From positions 99,352-163,351 of the forward strand of contig NZ_WUBS01000017.1 in the NCBI RefSeq assembly GCF_010131535.1: a stretch of DNA of 64,000 bases. The letters run 5' to 3'. The notes beneath the pieces are model-generated. The model was not told the DNA's origin. It ran no database searches and saw nothing but the letters and a program-made list of their open reading frames with translations. The translations under genes were made by a program, and so were the position numbers. Numbering within the stretch: the stretch's first letter is position 1; each line of letters starts with the position of its first letter. Source of the DNA: Acerihabitans arboris. GTDB lineage: Bacteria; Pseudomonadota; Gammaproteobacteria; Enterobacterales; Enterobacteriaceae. This document shows positions 1 through 11,453 of this stretch, piece by piece.

Positions 1-11
1 AACGGGATCAT
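1..11 (-). CDS. nuoK: NADH-quinone oxidoreductase subunit K, first codons only
   Basis: Only the first three codons (Met-Ile-Pro) and two further bases are inside the window; the gene runs off the left edge. The ATG at 11..9 overlaps the nuoJ stop codon (ATGA), the usual tight coupling in the nuo operon, and Met-Ile-Pro matches the start of enterobacterial NuoK. NuoK is a small antiporter-like membrane subunit of NDH-1. The identification rests on position in the operon and three residues. Confidence 0.8.
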
Positions 12-568
12 GCCTGCTCCTCCGATTTTCTTCTTGTCGCGTCGGGAACCTTGGACTCTTTAGGCTGCACATCGCCCTCGCGATCTTCGCGTCCGAGATG
101 GAACGCCACCACCAGCCCGGCCAGCAGCAGCATGGACGCCAGCTCCACCGCCAGGACGTAAGGTCCGAACAAGGCAATGCCCACCGCCTTGGCGCTGATC
201 ACCTCACCCGTGATGCCGTGATCGGGCACGCCATAAATCGCCCGGATCAGTATCGCCAGCAGCAGCAGCGACAGCACGCCAGGTCCAACCCACGCCGAGG
301 GGACCAGCCAGTTGCGTTCCCGCCGGGCATCGGCGGCGCCCAGGTTGAGCATCATCACCACGAACACGAACAGCACCATGATGGCGCCGGCGTAGACGAT
401 AATTTCCAGCGCGCCGGCAAAATACGCGCCCAGCGAAAAGAACACGCAGGCGATGGCCAGCAGCGAGATAATCAGGTAAAGCAGCGCATGCACCGGATGG
501 GTATGGGTGATTACACGCAGGGTTGCCAGTATCGCCACCAGGCCGGACAAATAAAAAGCGACTTCCAT
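8..568 (-). CDS. nuoJ: NADH-quinone oxidoreductase subunit J
   Basis: Membrane subunit of respiratory complex I (NDH-1), part of the proton-translocating arm next to NuoK. The 186-residue protein (family about 184) has five hydrophobic segments at roughly residues 3-25, 29-50, 54-77, 91-112 and 139-160, and a charged, hydrophilic C-terminal tail rich in Lys, Glu and Arg. The ATG lies 10 bases beyond the nuoI stop, and the stop overlaps nuoK. It is cotranscribed with the rest of nuo on the minus strand. Identification is firm from sequence likeness and operon position. Confidence 0.97.
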   Translation of the reverse strand: MEVAFYLSGLVAILATLRVITHTHPVHALLYLIISLLAIACVFFSLGAYFAGALEIIVYAGAIMVLFVFVVMMLNLGAADARRERNWLVPSAWVGPGVLSLLLLAILIRAIYGVPDHGITGEVISAKAVGIALFGPYVLAVELASMLLLAGLVVAFHLGREDREGDVQPKESKVPDATRRKSEEQA

Positions 569-578
569 GCTTAACTCC

Positions 579-1121
579 TTAGGGCAGCAAACCTTTGACG
601 TCGATGGGTTTGGCTTCGTTTTCCGCTTGACCTTTATCTTTCCCGTCGATCGCCATCCCGGACATCCGGTAAAAATTATATTCCGGATACTTACCCGGCC
701 CCGAAATCAGCAAATTTTCTTTTTCATATACCAGGTCCTGGCGCCGGAATTCTCCCATTTCAAAATCCGGCGTCAGCTGGATAGCCGTGGTCGGGCAAGC
801 CTCTTCACACAGGCCGCAGAAAATGCAGCGCGAGAAGTTGATGCGGAAAAACTCCGGATACCAGCGGCCGTCCGCGGTTTCTGCCTTTTGCAATGAGATG
901 CAGGATACCGGGCAGGCCACCGCGCACAGGTTACAGGCCACGCAGCGTTCTTGACCGTCCGGGTCGCGCGTGAGCACGATGCGGCCGCGAAAACGCGGCG
1001 CCGTGTTCACCGGCACATCGGGATACATCAGCGTTTCGCGTTTGCTGAACGCCTGCAGGCCGATCATCCAGATACTGCGAAGCTGGGTGCCGGCACCATA
1101 CACTAATTCTTTTAACGTCAT
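579..1121 (-). CDS. nuoI: NADH-quinone oxidoreductase subunit I (2 x 4Fe-4S)
   Basis: Iron-sulfur subunit of the NDH-1 connecting fragment, passing electrons through clusters N6a and N6b towards N2 in NuoB. The 180-residue protein equals the family length. Two ferredoxin-type CxxCxxCxxxCP motifs are visible, with cysteines at 60, 63, 66, 70 and 99, 102, 105, 109. Between nuoH (14 bases upstream) and nuoJ, in the canonical order. All ligands are present, so it should be functional. Confidence 0.98.
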   Translation of the reverse strand: MTLKELVYGAGTQLRSIWMIGLQAFSKRETLMYPDVPVNTAPRFRGRIVLTRDPDGQERCVACNLCAVACPVSCISLQKAETADGRWYPEFFRINFSRCIFCGLCEEACPTTAIQLTPDFEMGEFRRQDLVYEKENLLISGPGKYPEYNFYRMSGMAIDGKDKGQAENEAKPIDVKGLLP

Positions 1122-1135
1122 GGTTTATCCACCCC

Positions 1136-2113
1136 TTATTGAGCGTTGTACAAAATGACCGCCGCGGTCGCCAGCAGGTTCAGCAGCGTTAACGGCAGGC
1201 AGATTGTCCAGCCGAAGGACATCATCTGGTCATAACGCGGACGGGGCAGCGCCGCGCGGATCAGGATGAACATCATCATAAAAAAGGCGGTCTTGATGGC
1301 GAACCAGACAAACGGCGGCAGGAACGGCCCTTGCCAGCCGCCGAAAAACAGCGTGACGATCAGGGCCGACACCGTGACGATGCCGATATATTCACCGACA
1401 AAAAACAGGCCGAACTTCATGCCCGAATATTCGATATGGTAGCCGTCGGCCAGCTCCTGCTCCGCTTCCGGCTGGTCGAACGGGTGCCGGTGGCAGACCG
1501 CAATGCCCGCCAGCACGAAGGTGGCGAAACCGAAAAACTGCGGAATGATGTTCCACAGATTGGCCTGCGAGGCGACGATATCCCCCAGGCTGAACGATCC
1601 GGCCCGCGCCACCACGCCCATCAGGGACAAACCCAGGAATACCTCGTAGCTCAGCGTCTGGGCCGAGGCGCGCATGGCGCCGAGCAGGGAGTATTTATTA
1701 TTGCTCGACCAGCCGGCGAACAGCACCGCGTACACCGCCAGGCCCGCCATCATCAGGAAGAACAGCACGCCGATATTCAGGTCCGAGACCACCCAGGTGG
1801 GGCTGACCGGGATAACGGTAAAGGACACCAGCAGGGCGGTAAACGCGATCACCGGCGCCAGGGTAAATATCATCCGGTCGGAAAACGGCGGGATCCAGTC
1901 TTCCTTGAAGAACATTTTCAGCATATCCGCCACCAGTTGGAGCGAACCGCCCCAGCCGACCCGGTTGGGTCCGTAGCGGTTCTGGAACAGGCCCAGCAGC
2001 CGGCGTTCGGCAAAACTCATATAAGCGCCGCAGGTGACCACCACCAGCAGGATGACTACCGCTTTCAGCACCGTCAGGATGATGTCAATCACGTCCGATG
2101 TTAACCAACTCAT
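1136..2113 (-). CDS. nuoH: NADH-quinone oxidoreductase subunit H
   Basis: Integral membrane subunit that forms much of the quinone-binding chamber at the junction of the peripheral and membrane arms of NDH-1. The 325 residues match the family length exactly, with about eight hydrophobic helices and the conserved stretch around [19 protein letters not shown] (residues 35-53) near the quinone site. The start overlaps the nuoG stop by 4 bases, indicating translational coupling. Confidence 0.98.
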   Translation of the reverse strand: MSWLTSDVIDIILTVLKAVVILLVVVTCGAYMSFAERRLLGLFQNRYGPNRVGWGGSLQLVADMLKMFFKEDWIPPFSDRMIFTLAPVIAFTALLVSFTVIPVSPTWVVSDLNIGVLFFLMMAGLAVYAVLFAGWSSNNKYSLLGAMRASAQTLSYEVFLGLSLMGVVARAGSFSLGDIVASQANLWNIIPQFFGFATFVLAGIAVCHRHPFDQPEAEQELADGYHIEYSGMKFGLFFVGEYIGIVTVSALIVTLFFGGWQGPFLPPFVWFAIKTAFFMMMFILIRAALPRPRYDQMMSFGWTICLPLTLLNLLATAAVILYNAQ

Positions 2114-4839
2114 AACGCGGCCTCCCGCAGGTTTTCAACGCGTTGCCCTACCCATACCGGCGGAATGCCCGGCAGCCCCAAAGGCAGGCCCACCTGGCCG
2201 GCCGCCAGGGCGTCGCTGAACCTGACCGGCAGGCGCAGCGATTGTCCCGCGCAGCTGAACTCCAGCAGCGTGCCGCTGTTCACGCCCAGGCGTTCGGCGT
2301 CCCGGCGGCTCACCACCACGTAAGGCTGCGGCATGCGTTCCTGGATTACCGCCGAGCGCTGCGAGGTTTCCTCGCTGCCGAACAGGTGATAATAAGGCGC
2401 CACGCGCCACTGGCCGTCGGCCGGGGCGACGAATGCCGCCGGCACGTCGGTAAACCAGGCCATGCGGCCCGCGCCCGCTTCCAGCAGCCGCACGCCGGGA
2501 TCGCCGTGGCGCAGGTGCCCGCCCACTTCATCCTGGAATTTATTCCAGGCCTGCGGGGAGTTCCAGCCCGGCGCCCAGGCAAACGCCACCTGCTTGCTCT
2601 GCCCCTGGGGACTGCTGCTGCCCTCCATGGAGAAGGCGAACATGGTGTCCTTATCCTGCGGCTGGCGCGGCTCATGCACGTCGATATTGGCGCGCATGGC
2701 GGTGCGCCCGCTGTAGCGGTGCGGTTCGCGGGCCAGCTTCTGGCCGCTGACGCGGAAGCCGGCGTCCGGCGCGGCCTCCACGATGCCAGCCAGCTGCGGC
2801 AGCGCCTCGGCGCAGGCGTTGATGATATGATCGAACTGGGTCCAGTCCACATGGCGCTCCAGATAGGTGGAGTGCAGCGAATGCAGCCAGCGCCAGCTTT
2901 CCAGCATAATGGTGTCGGCATCGTAGTAGGCCGGGTCGTAAACCTGGAAGAAGCGCTGCGCGCGGCCTTCCTGATTGATCAGCGTGCCGTCGCTTTCGGC
3001 GAAGCTGGCCGCCGGCAGGATCAGGTTGGCCTTATCCATGATGGCGGTGCGCTGGTGGTCCACCACAATCAGGTTGACGACCCGGGCCAGCGCCGCGTCC
3101 ACCCGCGAGGCCGGCGCGTGGCGGTAAAGATCGTTTTCCAGCACGATAACGCTGTCCGCCGCGCCCTGCTCGATTTGCTCCAGCGCCCGATCCAGGGAAT
3201 CGCCGCCCATCAGCGCCAGTCCCATGCTGTTGGCGCCCGAGGCCACGAAGGTGATGCCGACATCGGCGCCGCGTCCTTTCAGCGCCTGGGCGACGTTGGC
3301 GGCGGCGGCTATCATCGCCTCGCTGCCGGAATGGGTGCCGGACACGATCAGCGGCTTGCGGCTGCCCGCCAGCGCCTGCACGATGACATCGATCTTGGCC
3401 TGTAGATCATCATCCAGTCCCTCAACCACCGGGGCGCTGCCGTCCAGCGCGTGGGCGATGGCAAAGCCCAGTCGGGCCTGATCCTCCACCGGCGCGCAAT
3501 AGGTCCAGGCGGCGATATCGTCCAGCCTGGTGCGATCGACGCTGGTGACAAACAAAGGATGGCGGGCGTGCTGGCCGATGGTCTGGATGGCGGCAATCTG
3601 CCAGTCGGCGACTTTTTGCGCCGCGGCCATTTCGCGGGTTTTGCCCTTCACCGCCTGGCGCACCGCCAGGGCGATGCGCGCGCCGGTCTGGGTTAAGTCC
3701 TCGCCCAGCACCAGCACCGCGTCATAACTTTCCATCTCGCGCAGCGACGGGGTATGCACGCCGCTGTTTTGCAGCACGTCCAGCATCATGGCCAGCCGCG
3801 CCTGTTCGGCGCCGGAAATGCCGGTATAAAAGTTGGCGGCGCCCACCAGTTCGCGCAGCGCGAAATTGCTTTCCACGCTGGCGCGGGGCGAGCCGATGCC
3901 GATCATTTTTTTGGCATGGCGCAACGCGTCGGCCGCGCCCTGCATCGCCTGTTCGGCGTTCAGGGCAATCCAGTCGTCGCCGCGGCGCTGCAGCGGATGG
4001 CGCGGGCGATCCTTAAGGTTGACGTAACCGTAGCCGAAACGGCCGCGATCGCACAGGAAGTAATGGTTTACGCTGCCGTTAAAGCGGTTTTCGATACGCC
4101 TGAGCTCGCCATAGCGCTCGCCGGGACTGGTATTGCACCCCACGCTGCACTGCTGGCAAATACTGGGCGCGAACTGCATATCCCATTTGCGGTTGTAGCG
4201 TTCGGAATGGGTTTTATCGGTGAATACCCCGGTCGGGCACACTTCCACCAGGTTGCCGGAGAACTCGCTTTCCAGCGTGCCGTCCTCCGGGCGACCGAAA
4301 TAGACGTTGTCATGGGCGCCGTAAACGCCCAGATCGGTGCCGTCGGCATAATCTTTGTAATAACGTACGCAGCGGTAGCAGGCGATACAGCGGTTCATCT
4401 CATGGGAGATAAACGGGCCGAGATTCTGGTTGCGGTGGGTGCGCTTGGTAAACCGGTAGCGGCGGAAATTCTGGCCGGTCATGACCGTCATATCCTGCAA
4501 ATGGCAGTTGCCCCCCTCCTCGCATACCGGACAATCGTGGGGATGGTTGGTCATCAGCCACTCCACCACGCTTTTACGGAACTGTTGCGCTTCTTCATCG
4601 TCGATGGAGATGAAGGTGCCGTCCGACGCCGGCGTCATGCACGACATCACCAGCCGGCCGCGCGTATCCTCGGCGTTTTGATATTGCTTGACCGCGCACT
4701 GGCGGCAGGCGCCGACGCTGCCCAGCGCCGGATGCCAGCAAAAATAAGGAATATCGAGGCCAAGGGTAAGACACGCCTGCAGCAGGTTGTCGGACCCGTT
4801 AACCTCGTATTCCTTGCCGTCTACATGAATGGTAGCCAT
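2110..4839 (-). CDS. nuoG: NADH-quinone oxidoreductase subunit G
   Basis: Large iron-sulfur subunit of the NADH dehydrogenase module. The start chosen (ATG at 4839, Met-Ala-Thr-Ile-His) matches family members; an in-frame ATG 9 bases upstream is possible. The 909 residues compare with 908 in E. coli. The N-terminal ferredoxin domain has cysteines at 34, 45, 48 and 67 (cluster N1b). A His/Cys-rich segment near residues 100-120 and a CxxCxxC pair near 150 carry N5 and N4. A further CQQC..GC and CDRG set near 228-263 is the extra N7 site. The C-terminal two thirds is a molybdopterin-oxidoreductase-like fold without the cofactor. Lies 106 bases downstream of nuoF. Confidence 0.97.
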   Translation of the reverse strand: MATIHVDGKEYEVNGSDNLLQACLTLGLDIPYFCWHPALGSVGACRQCAVKQYQNAEDTRGRLVMSCMTPASDGTFISIDDEEAQQFRKSVVEWLMTNHPHDCPVCEEGGNCHLQDMTVMTGQNFRRYRFTKRTHRNQNLGPFISHEMNRCIACYRCVRYYKDYADGTDLGVYGAHDNVYFGRPEDGTLESEFSGNLVEVCPTGVFTDKTHSERYNRKWDMQFAPSICQQCSVGCNTSPGERYGELRRIENRFNGSVNHYFLCDRGRFGYGYVNLKDRPRHPLQRRGDDWIALNAEQAMQGAADALRHAKKMIGIGSPRASVESNFALRELVGAANFYTGISGAEQARLAMMLDVLQNSGVHTPSLREMESYDAVLVLGEDLTQTGARIALAVRQAVKGKTREMAAAQKVADWQIAAIQTIGQHARHPLFVTSVDRTRLDDIAAWTYCAPVEDQARLGFAIAHALDGSAPVVEGLDDDLQAKIDVIVQALAGSRKPLIVSGTHSGSEAMIAAAANVAQALKGRGADVGITFVASGANSMGLALMGGDSLDRALEQIEQGAADSVIVLENDLYRHAPASRVDAALARVVNLIVVDHQRTAIMDKANLILPAASFAESDGTLINQEGRAQRFFQVYDPAYYDADTIMLESWRWLHSLHSTYLERHVDWTQFDHIINACAEALPQLAGIVEAAPDAGFRVSGQKLAREPHRYSGRTAMRANIDVHEPRQPQDKDTMFAFSMEGSSSPQGQSKQVAFAWAPGWNSPQAWNKFQDEVGGHLRHGDPGVRLLEAGAGRMAWFTDVPAAFVAPADGQWRVAPYYHLFGSEETSQRSAVIQERMPQPYVVVSRRDAERLGVNSGTLLEFSCAGQSLRLPVRFSDALAAGQVGLPLGLPGIPPVWVGQRVENLREAAL

Positions 4840-4945
4840 AGTCAGCATGCTTCCGTGTGGCCCGCGCCAGGGCGGGCGTTAATCAAAATGCGTCTCGGGT
4901 GCATAACATCCGTCCGGCCGCGCGATGGGCCGGGCGGATGCAGGG

Positions 4946-6295
4946 TTACCAACGCGCTTTCAGCAAGTTTGGCTGGATACCGGCAATAGTGCGGGTATTA
5001 CCGATATGCTGCGTTGCAATTCCCGCTTCAAATTCTTCCCGGAAATATTTAATGGCGCTTTGCAGCGGCTCGACGGCGCCCGGCGCATGGGCACAAAAGG
5101 TCTTGCCCGGGCCGAGGAAGCGGCAAAGCTGTTCCAGCGTTTCGATATCACCCGGCTGCCCTTCGCCGTTTTCGATGGCGCGCAGCAGTTTCACGCTCCA
5201 GGGCAGGCCGTCGCGGCAGGGCGTGCACCAGCCGCAAGACTCGCGTGAGAAAAACTCTTCCAGGTTGCGCGTCAATGAAACCATATTGATTTCATTATCC
5301 ACCGCCATGGCCAGCGCCGTGCCAAGGCGACTGCCGGCCTTGCCGATATTCTCGAAGTCCATCGGCAGGTCAAGGTGATCGCCGGTCAGGAAGTCGGTGC
5401 CCGCGCCGCCCGGCTGCCAGGCCTTGAGCGTCAGGCCGTCGCGCATGCCGCCGGCGTAATCCTCCAGGATCTCGCGCGCGGTGACGCCAAACGGCAGTTC
5501 CCACAGGCCCGGATGTTTCACCCGTCCGGAGAAACCCATCAGCTTGGTGCCGGTATCGTTGCTTTTGCCCGCCGTAATGCCCTGGTACCAGTCCACGCCG
5601 TGTTCAAGGATGGCCGGGACGTTGCACAGGGTTTCGACGTTGTTGACGCAGGTCGGTTTGCCCCAGGCGCCGGCGGTGGCCGGGAACGGCGGCTTGGAAC
5701 GCGGATTGGCGCGGCGGCCTTCGAGAGAGTTGATCAGCGCCGTTTCTTCGCCGCAGATATAACGCCCCGCGCCGGTATGCACCATCAGCTCGAAATCAAA
5801 ACCGGTGCCCAGGATATTCTTGCCCAGGTAGCCGGCCTCGGTGGCCTCGGCGATGGCGCGGCGCAGGTTCTCCGCCGCCTCGATGTATTCGCCGCGCAGG
5901 AAGATATAACCGCGATAGGCCTTCAGGGCAAAGGCGGCAATCAGCATGCCTTCCACCAGCAGATGGGGCAGTTGCTCCATCAACAGGCGGTCTTTATAGG
6001 TGCCGGGCTCCATTTCATCCGCGTTGCACAGCAGGTAACGGATGTCCATGGACGGATCCTTGGGCATCAGGCTCCACTTCAGGCCGGTGGAAAAGCCCGC
6101 CCCGCCCCGCCCTTTCAGGCCGGAATCCTTGACCAGGTTAACAATCTCGTCCTGGGCCATGCCCCTGAGCGCTTTTTCCGCGCCGGCGTAGCCGCTCTTG
6201 GCGCGATAGTCGTCGAGCCATACCGGCTGGCCGTCGTCGCGCAGGCGCCAGGTCAACGGATGCATTTCGGCGGTGCGTACAATCTGCTTAATCAT
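4946..6295 (-). CDS. nuoF: NADH-quinone oxidoreductase subunit F
   Basis: Entry point of complex I: binds NADH and FMN and carries cluster N3. The 449 residues (family about 445) show the glycine-rich nucleotide-binding segment [10 protein letters not shown] at 62-71, the ICGEE flavin/NADH segment at 180-184, and N3 ligands C354, C357, C360 and C401. Overlaps nuoE by 4 bases, so the NADH module nuoE-F-G is translationally linked. No deviation from a functional subunit is apparent. Confidence 0.98.
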   Translation of the reverse strand: MIKQIVRTAEMHPLTWRLRDDGQPVWLDDYRAKSGYAGAEKALRGMAQDEIVNLVKDSGLKGRGGAGFSTGLKWSLMPKDPSMDIRYLLCNADEMEPGTYKDRLLMEQLPHLLVEGMLIAAFALKAYRGYIFLRGEYIEAAENLRRAIAEATEAGYLGKNILGTGFDFELMVHTGAGRYICGEETALINSLEGRRANPRSKPPFPATAGAWGKPTCVNNVETLCNVPAILEHGVDWYQGITAGKSNDTGTKLMGFSGRVKHPGLWELPFGVTAREILEDYAGGMRDGLTLKAWQPGGAGTDFLTGDHLDLPMDFENIGKAGSRLGTALAMAVDNEINMVSLTRNLEEFFSRESCGWCTPCRDGLPWSVKLLRAIENGEGQPGDIETLEQLCRFLGPGKTFCAHAPGAVEPLQSAIKYFREEFEAGIATQHIGNTRTIAGIQPNLLKARW

Positions 6296-6825
6296 CGATA
6301 CTGCTCCAGTAGCGGACCGATACCTTCCGGCGTCAGATGAACGTGGGTATCGTCATCGATCATCATGGTCGGCCCCTTGTCGCAGTTGCCCAGGCAACAG
6401 GTGGGCAGCAGGGTAAAGCGCCCGTCCTCGGTGGTCTGTCCCGGCTTGATATGCAGCGTTTGCTCCAGGGCGGCCTGGATGCCCTGGTAACCGGTGATAT
6501 GGCACACCACGCTGTCGCAATACTTGATGATATGGCGTCCGACCGGCTGGCGGTAAATCGAGCTGTAGAACGTAGCCACGCCTTCCACATCGCTGCCAGG
6601 GATGCCCAATACCTCGGCAATGGCGGCGATGGCGCCGTCCGGCACCCAGCCGCGCTGCTTTTGCACGATTTTCAGCGCTTCTATCGAAACGGCGCGGGCA
6701 TCTTCGTAATGATGCTTTTCATGCTCGATGGCTTCGCGCTCCAGGGTGCTCAGCACAAAGGCGGCGGTGTCGTCCTGCCGGCCGGTCGCGGCGTCGTGCC
6801 CATGCGTATCTTTATGTTCATGCAT
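6292..6825 (-). CDS. nuoE: NADH-quinone oxidoreductase subunit E
   Basis: Thioredoxin-fold [2Fe-2S] subunit (cluster N1a) of the NADH dehydrogenase module. Ligands C103, C108, C144 and C148 are intact. At 177 residues it is about 11 longer than the E. coli protein; the extra length is an N-terminal tail with His at positions 2, 4, 8 and 10 ([11 protein letters not shown]). The start ATG lies 2 bases after the nuoCD stop. The His-rich tail is a local peculiarity with no known role. Confidence 0.97.
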   Translation of the reverse strand: MHEHKDTHGHDAATGRQDDTAAFVLSTLEREAIEHEKHHYEDARAVSIEALKIVQKQRGWVPDGAIAAIAEVLGIPGSDVEGVATFYSSIYRQPVGRHIIKYCDSVVCHITGYQGIQAALEQTLHIKPGQTTEDGRFTLLPTCCLGNCDKGPTMMIDDDTHVHLTPEGIGPLLEQYR

Positions 6826-6827
6826 AA

Positions 6828-8627
6828 TTAGCGGTCCACATCTGACATAACAAAATCGATACTGCCCAGATAGACGATGAGATCGGATACCAGGCTGCCG
6901 CGTATCACCGAGGGGATCTGCTGCAAATGCGGGAAACTCGGGGTGCGGATGCGGGTCCGGTAGCTCATGGTGCTGCCATCGCTGGTCAGGTAATAACTGT
7001 TGATCCCCTTGGTGGCCTCGATCATCTGGAACGATTCGTTGGCCGGCATTACCGGTCCCCAGGAGACCTGGAGGAAGTGGGTAATCAGGGTTTCGATATG
7101 CTGCAACGTGCGCTCTTTCGGCGGCGGCGTGGTCAGCGGATGATCGGCCTTGAACGGCCCTTCCGGCATATTATTCAGGCACTGCTCCAGGATGCGCAGG
7201 CTCTGGCGCATCTCCTCGACCTTGAGCATCACGCGGCTATAGCAATCGCTGACGCCGTCGCCGACCGGCACTTCAAAATCAAACTTGTCATAACCGGAGT
7301 ACGGACGCCATTTACGCACGTCGAACGAGATGCCGGTGGCGCGCAGCGCCGCGCCGGTCACGCCCCAGTCCAGCGCTTCCTGGGCGCCGTACGCGGCGAC
7401 ACCCTCGGCGCGACCGCGCAGCACGCTGTTGCGCAACGCCGCCTTGACATAAGAGTCCAGGCGTTTGGGCAGCCAGTTCAGGAAGTCGCGCAGCAGGCCG
7501 TCCCAGCCGCGCGGCAGATCGTGCGCCACGCCGCCGATGCGGAACCACGCCGGATGCATACGAAAGCCGGTAATGGCTTCCACCACGTCATAAATTTTTT
7601 GCCGGTCGGTAAACGCCAGGAATACCGGGGTCATGCCGCCGACGTCCTGGATATAGGTACTGATATACAGCAGGTGGCTGTTGATGCGGAACAGCTCGGA
7701 GAGCATGACGCGAATCACCTCTACCCGCTCAGGCACCACGATGCCGGCCAGTTTTTCCACCGCCAGTACATAAGGCATTTCATTGACGCAGCCGCCGAGG
7801 TATTCCACCCGGTCGGTGTAGGGAATGTAGCTGTGCCACGACTGGCGCTCGCCCATTTTTTCCGCGCCGCGATGGTGATAACCGATATCCGGCACGCAGT
7901 CGACGATCTCTTCGCCGTCCAGCTGCAAAATGATACGGAAGGCCCCGTGCGCCGACGGATGGTTCGGCCCGAGGTTGAGGAACATGAAATCTTCGTTTTC
8001 GCGGCCGCGCTTCATGCCCCAGTCTTCCGGCTTGAAGGTCAACCCTTCCATTTCCAGATCCTCTTTTTGCTTGGTCAGCATGTAAGGATCGAATTCGGTG
8101 GCGCGCGCCGGATAGTCTTTGCGCAGCGGATGTCCCTGCCAGCTTTGCGGCATCATGATGCGGGTCAGGTGCGGGTGGCCGTCGAAGCTCATGCCGAACA
8201 TTTCCCAGGTCTCGCGCTCATACCAGTTGGCGTTGGGGAAAAGCCTGGTCACGGTGGGCAAATGGAAGTCGGTTTCCATAAGCGCCACCTTCAGCATGAT
8301 ATCCCGGTTCCTGTCGATGGAGATCAGGTGGTAGAACACGGTAAAGTCGGCGGCGGGCAACCCCTGCCGATGGGTGCGCAGACGCTCGTCCACGCCGTGC
8401 AGGTCGTAGAGCATTACATAAGGCTTCGGCAGTTTTTTTAAGAACGTCAGTACCTCGAGGATTTGCTCGCGTTTCACCCACACCACCGGAATGCCGGTGC
8501 GGGTAGGCTGGACGGTGAACGCCCCGGCGCCAAAACGATCGCGCAATTCGCCAATAACCGGGTCATCAAGGTGATCCCGGGTTTGCCAGGCCGGCTGGGC
8601 GAGATTTTGCGTCATTAACTCTGTCAT
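6828..8627 (-). CDS. nuoC: NADH-quinone oxidoreductase fused subunit C/D
   Basis: Fused NuoC-NuoD protein, the form typical of gamma-proteobacteria, forming the connecting module that houses the quinone-binding pocket with NuoB and NuoH. ATG at 8627 was chosen (599 residues, family about 596) with a GAAG ribosome site 6 bases upstream; an in-frame TTG lies five codons further up. NuoC domain is about 1-190, and NuoD from about 205 to the end with the [11 protein letters not shown] segment. It is followed after 2 bases by nuoE. Confidence 0.97.
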   Translation of the reverse strand: MTELMTQNLAQPAWQTRDHLDDPVIGELRDRFGAGAFTVQPTRTGIPVVWVKREQILEVLTFLKKLPKPYVMLYDLHGVDERLRTHRQGLPAADFTVFYHLISIDRNRDIMLKVALMETDFHLPTVTRLFPNANWYERETWEMFGMSFDGHPHLTRIMMPQSWQGHPLRKDYPARATEFDPYMLTKQKEDLEMEGLTFKPEDWGMKRGRENEDFMFLNLGPNHPSAHGAFRIILQLDGEEIVDCVPDIGYHHRGAEKMGERQSWHSYIPYTDRVEYLGGCVNEMPYVLAVEKLAGIVVPERVEVIRVMLSELFRINSHLLYISTYIQDVGGMTPVFLAFTDRQKIYDVVEAITGFRMHPAWFRIGGVAHDLPRGWDGLLRDFLNWLPKRLDSYVKAALRNSVLRGRAEGVAAYGAQEALDWGVTGAALRATGISFDVRKWRPYSGYDKFDFEVPVGDGVSDCYSRVMLKVEEMRQSLRILEQCLNNMPEGPFKADHPLTTPPPKERTLQHIETLITHFLQVSWGPVMPANESFQMIEATKGINSYYLTSDGSTMSYRTRIRTPSFPHLQQIPSVIRGSLVSDLIVYLGSIDFVMSDVDR

Positions 8628-8718
8628 AGTTTTCTTCACCAAATTAATGCTGTGCCGGCGTCATGCCACTGTGCGCGTTATTTGATTATGGACGACAACC
8701 GCCACATCGCCGCGCGCG

Positions 8719-9393
8719 TCATATCTCGTCGGGAGACCGCAGGTTGGTTACCGCGATGCGCTCGCCCTGTTTACGTTCGCGCTCCGACTGCATATTGGCG
8801 CGATAAACACCCTGATCGCCCATCACCCAGGAGAGCGGACGCCGTTCCTTGCCGATGGATTCCTTCAACAGCAGCAGCGCCTGGATGTACGCCTCGGGGC
8901 GCGGCGGGCAACCGGGAATATAGACATCGACCGGCAGGAACTTGTCCACGCCCTGCACCACGGAATAGATATCGTACATGCCGCCGGAGTTGGCGCAGGC
9001 GCCCATGGAGATAACCCATTTCGGCTCGAGCATTTGATCGTAGAGACGTTGGATGACCGGGGCCATTTTGGTGAAGGGCGTGCCCGCAATCACCATGAAA
9101 TCCGCCTGGCGCGGTGAGGCGCGGATAACTTCCGATCCGAAGCGCGCCACATCGTGCACCGCGGTAAAGGACGTGGTCATTTCGACGTAGCAACAGGAGA
9201 GGCCAAAGTTATACGGCCATAAAGAGTTGCCCCGTCCCCAGTTCACCGCGTTGTGCAACGCGTTTTCCAGCGTGCCCAGAAAAACGCTGCGGTTAACGTG
9301 CCCGTCCAGGGGATCGGCGACGATCTCCTGTTTTTGCAGGGGGTAACGGTCATTCTCACCGTCCGGCTCAACACGGGTGAGGGTGTAGTCCAT
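8719..9393 (-). CDS. nuoB: NADH-quinone oxidoreductase subunit B
   Basis: Carries cluster N2, the last iron-sulfur centre before quinone. The 224-residue protein (family 220) has the tandem cysteines C67-C68 plus C133 and C162, the full N2 ligand set. Sits between nuoA (15 bases upstream) and nuoCD (91-base gap). Sequence likeness across the whole length leaves no doubt on identity. Confidence 0.98.
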   Translation of the reverse strand: MDYTLTRVEPDGENDRYPLQKQEIVADPLDGHVNRSVFLGTLENALHNAVNWGRGNSLWPYNFGLSCCYVEMTTSFTAVHDVARFGSEVIRASPRQADFMVIAGTPFTKMAPVIQRLYDQMLEPKWVISMGACANSGGMYDIYSVVQGVDKFLPVDVYIPGCPPRPEAYIQALLLLKESIGKERRPLSWVMGDQGVYRANMQSERERKQGERIAVTNLRSPDEI

Positions 9394-9408
9394 TGTTATG
9401 CCTCGCTG

Positions 9409-9846
9409 TTACTGCTGATGACGTTGGTTTTCGGCGACCGGGCCAGCGCGGCGCAGGCGCTGGGAACGCTCGGGCGTCCAATCCAGCGCGCCGACGCGCA
9501 CCAGGTACACCAGGCCCGCCAACAACACGATAATGAAAATGGCTGCTTCGAAAAAGCCGATCCAGCCGACTTCGCGGATGGACACCGACCAGGCGTATAA
9601 ATAAAGGGCTTCCACGTCGAAAATGACGAAAAACATGGCAACCAGGTAAAATTTGGATGAAAGCCGTAGTCTGGCCGTTCCCACCGGATCGATACCGGAT
9701 TCGAACGGGACGTTTTTTGAGCGGCTGTGGGCCCGCCCGCCCAGAAGAAAACCGCCTAGCAGCATAAAGCAGCACAGGCCGACGGCACCGGCGAGGAATA
9801 CGGCGAACGCCCAATAATGGGCGGTAACTTCAGTGGTTATCGACAT
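9409..9846 (-). CDS. nuoA: NADH-quinone oxidoreductase subunit A
   Basis: First gene of the nuo operon. A 145-residue membrane subunit (family 147) with three hydrophobic helices at about 13-37, 69-92 and 97-120, located at the junction with NuoH. The start ATG at 9846 has a weak purine-rich AAAGAAA sequence immediately upstream rather than a strong ribosome site. The promoter must lie in the 671-base gap upstream. Confidence 0.97.
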   Translation of the reverse strand: MSITTEVTAHYWAFAVFLAGAVGLCCFMLLGGFLLGGRAHSRSKNVPFESGIDPVGTARLRLSSKFYLVAMFFVIFDVEALYLYAWSVSIREVGWIGFFEAAIFIIVLLAGLVYLVRVGALDWTPERSQRLRRAGPVAENQRHQQ

Positions 9847-10517
9847 TTTCTTTGCTCATCAAAAGTGGCATTTTGCAGCCTGCTCTTCGTCAACGGCAGT
9901 TTGACTCACCACATCGATTTATGGGAAGGAGTTGGAAAAAACCGCACCGAGCTGTTGCCATCGGCATACACAGCCATTGTGTGGGGTTTTTACTCCTTTA
10001 CATAACCTTTTGTCAACTTGGACAAAAGAAACTTCATAGTAATTTACACATGTAATATCTAATTAACATTTGATGCGCCCACTTACCGCTTAATCGAGTC
10101 AGTGATGATATCCGGCAACACAGGAATAACATAGGTCCGTTATATGACACCGTGATTGCCCGCAGGTAACTATACCATTTTCAGGCAAAATCACGTTATT
10201 CCGCGCAATCGGTAAGGGCAAAATTTGATCCAGGGCACAATTTCGCAACTAATCGGAATAAAAGATGCACATTCTGTGCGCCATTAGCCAAATTTCTTAC
10301 CAGAAACAGTGTTTTGATTTAATTGACATGTATAAGAAATAAACAAGTAACACGGCGGGAACCGGCGGGCACGGGAAAATGCCGCGGCAAGGGGAAAAGA
10401 CGAGTAAATACGCCATTTAGCCGATCAGGGCCGAAAAATACGTCATTACCATATTAATTATATCTTATAAAAAAATAAGCCCCTATATTCAGGGGCTTAT
10501 TATTAACATCAACTTAT
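9847..10517. other. nuo promoter region between nuoA and lrhA
   Basis: No gene of convincing composition is present. It is AT-rich relative to the genes and must carry the nuo promoter(s), since lrhA ends with its own terminator at 10474-10501. A possible minus-strand promoter has TTGACA (complement of 10011-10016) and TAAAAA (complement of 9987-9992) with an 18-base spacer, about 140 bases before nuoA. This is only a pattern match. In relatives this region binds ArcA, NarL, FNR and Fis; I could not place those sites with confidence. Confidence 0.4.
10469..10501 (-). terminator. Rho-independent terminator after lrhA
   Basis: A 10-bp perfect inverted repeat (AATAAGCCCC at 10474-10483 and GGGGCTTATT at 10492-10501) with an 8-base loop is followed on the minus strand by a run of T (complement of 10469-10473). 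It lies 17 bases past the lrhA stop and insulates nuo from lrhA readthrough. Confidence 0.88.
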
Positions 10518-11453
10518 TTACTCATCGCTGACCGTGTAACTTTCTCCCTCGCCTTTTACCGGACGGGATACGTCACGGCTATAGGAGTCATTACCGGTCT
10601 GCACGGCGCTAAAGATAGCCATGGCCAATTCATTCTCGCATTGGGGATGCTTGCAGAGCACGTATTGGGTGTCGGGCAACGTCGGTAAACCTTCGTTTTG
10701 CCCCAGCACCCGCAGATCCGGGCTCATCATCTCCACCGCCCTGACGGTAATGCCCAGTCCCGCCTTCACCGCGGCGCGCACCGCCGCGAGCGTGGAAGCG
10801 GTGTAGGCGATACGCCAGGATATCCCGGCAGCCTGCAGTTGTTCGATGGCCATGGTGCGGAACGGACTGGGTTCATCGGATACCACCAGCGGAATCACTT
10901 CCCCCTGGATAAACCGATAATCAGACGAGCAGTACCATAACGTCGGTGACGAACGCAGCGTGACGTAGGGATGATTGGTGCTGGTCAACGTGGTAATGGC
11001 CAGATCCACCTCGCCGTTGGTCAGCATTTCCTGCATCAACGGGCTGCGTTTGACATTGACGTCAATCGCCAGTTTGGGATAGATCCGCGTTACCCGGCTG
11101 AGTAAGTAAGGAAGAATTGAGTCGGCGGTGTCGTCGGAGGCGCCAATAGTCAGTACGCCCTGAATATTACTGTACATCAGCGAGGTGCAAGCCTCATCGT
11201 TGTAAAGTAAAATCTTCCTGGCATAGCCGAGCAACTGTATCCCATGCTCGGTCAACAACTTGTTGCGACCGTGACGGGCAAACAACTCTTTTCCAACAAG
11301 CTGTTCTAATCGTTGCATTTGCTGGCTGACAGCCGACTGTGTTCGACATACTGATGCTGCTGCGGCCGCAAAGGTGTTGAGATCAGCGACGGCAACAAAC
11401 GTTCTCAATAAATCAAGATCAAGATTGAGCACTGGACGATTTGCATTGGTCAT
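10518..11453 (-). CDS. lrhA: LysR-family transcriptional regulator LrhA
   Basis: LysR-type regulator (311 residues, E. coli 312) with an N-terminal winged helix-turn-helix at about residues 11-70 and an effector-binding domain from about 95 to 290. In E. coli LrhA represses flhDC motility and chemotaxis genes, type 1 fimbriae and affects RpoS, and activates its own gene. Position next to nuoA and divergent from alaA is the same as in E. coli. Presence of flk in this window fits a flagellated relative, so a motility role is plausible but inferred. Confidence 0.93.
   Translation of the reverse strand: MTNANRPVLNLDLDLLRTFVAVADLNTFAAAAASVCRTQSAVSQQMQRLEQLVGKELFARHGRNKLLTEHGIQLLGYARKILLYNDEACTSLMYSNIQGVLTIGASDDTADSILPYLLSRVTRIYPKLAIDVNVKRSPLMQEMLTNGEVDLAITTLTSTNHPYVTLRSSPTLWYCSSDYRFIQGEVIPLVVSDEPSPFRTMAIEQLQAAGISWRIAYTASTLAAVRAAVKAGLGITVRAVEMMSPDLRVLGQNEGLPTLPDTQYVLCKHPQCENELAMAIFSAVQTGNDSYSRDVSRPVKGEGESYTVSDE

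Noticed and set aside
3754..4989. 411-codon frame on the plus strand opposite nuoG and nuoF
   Set aside because: Antisense shadow of a high-GC gene; its His/Ala/Gly-rich product has no family likeness, while nuoG opposite is certain.
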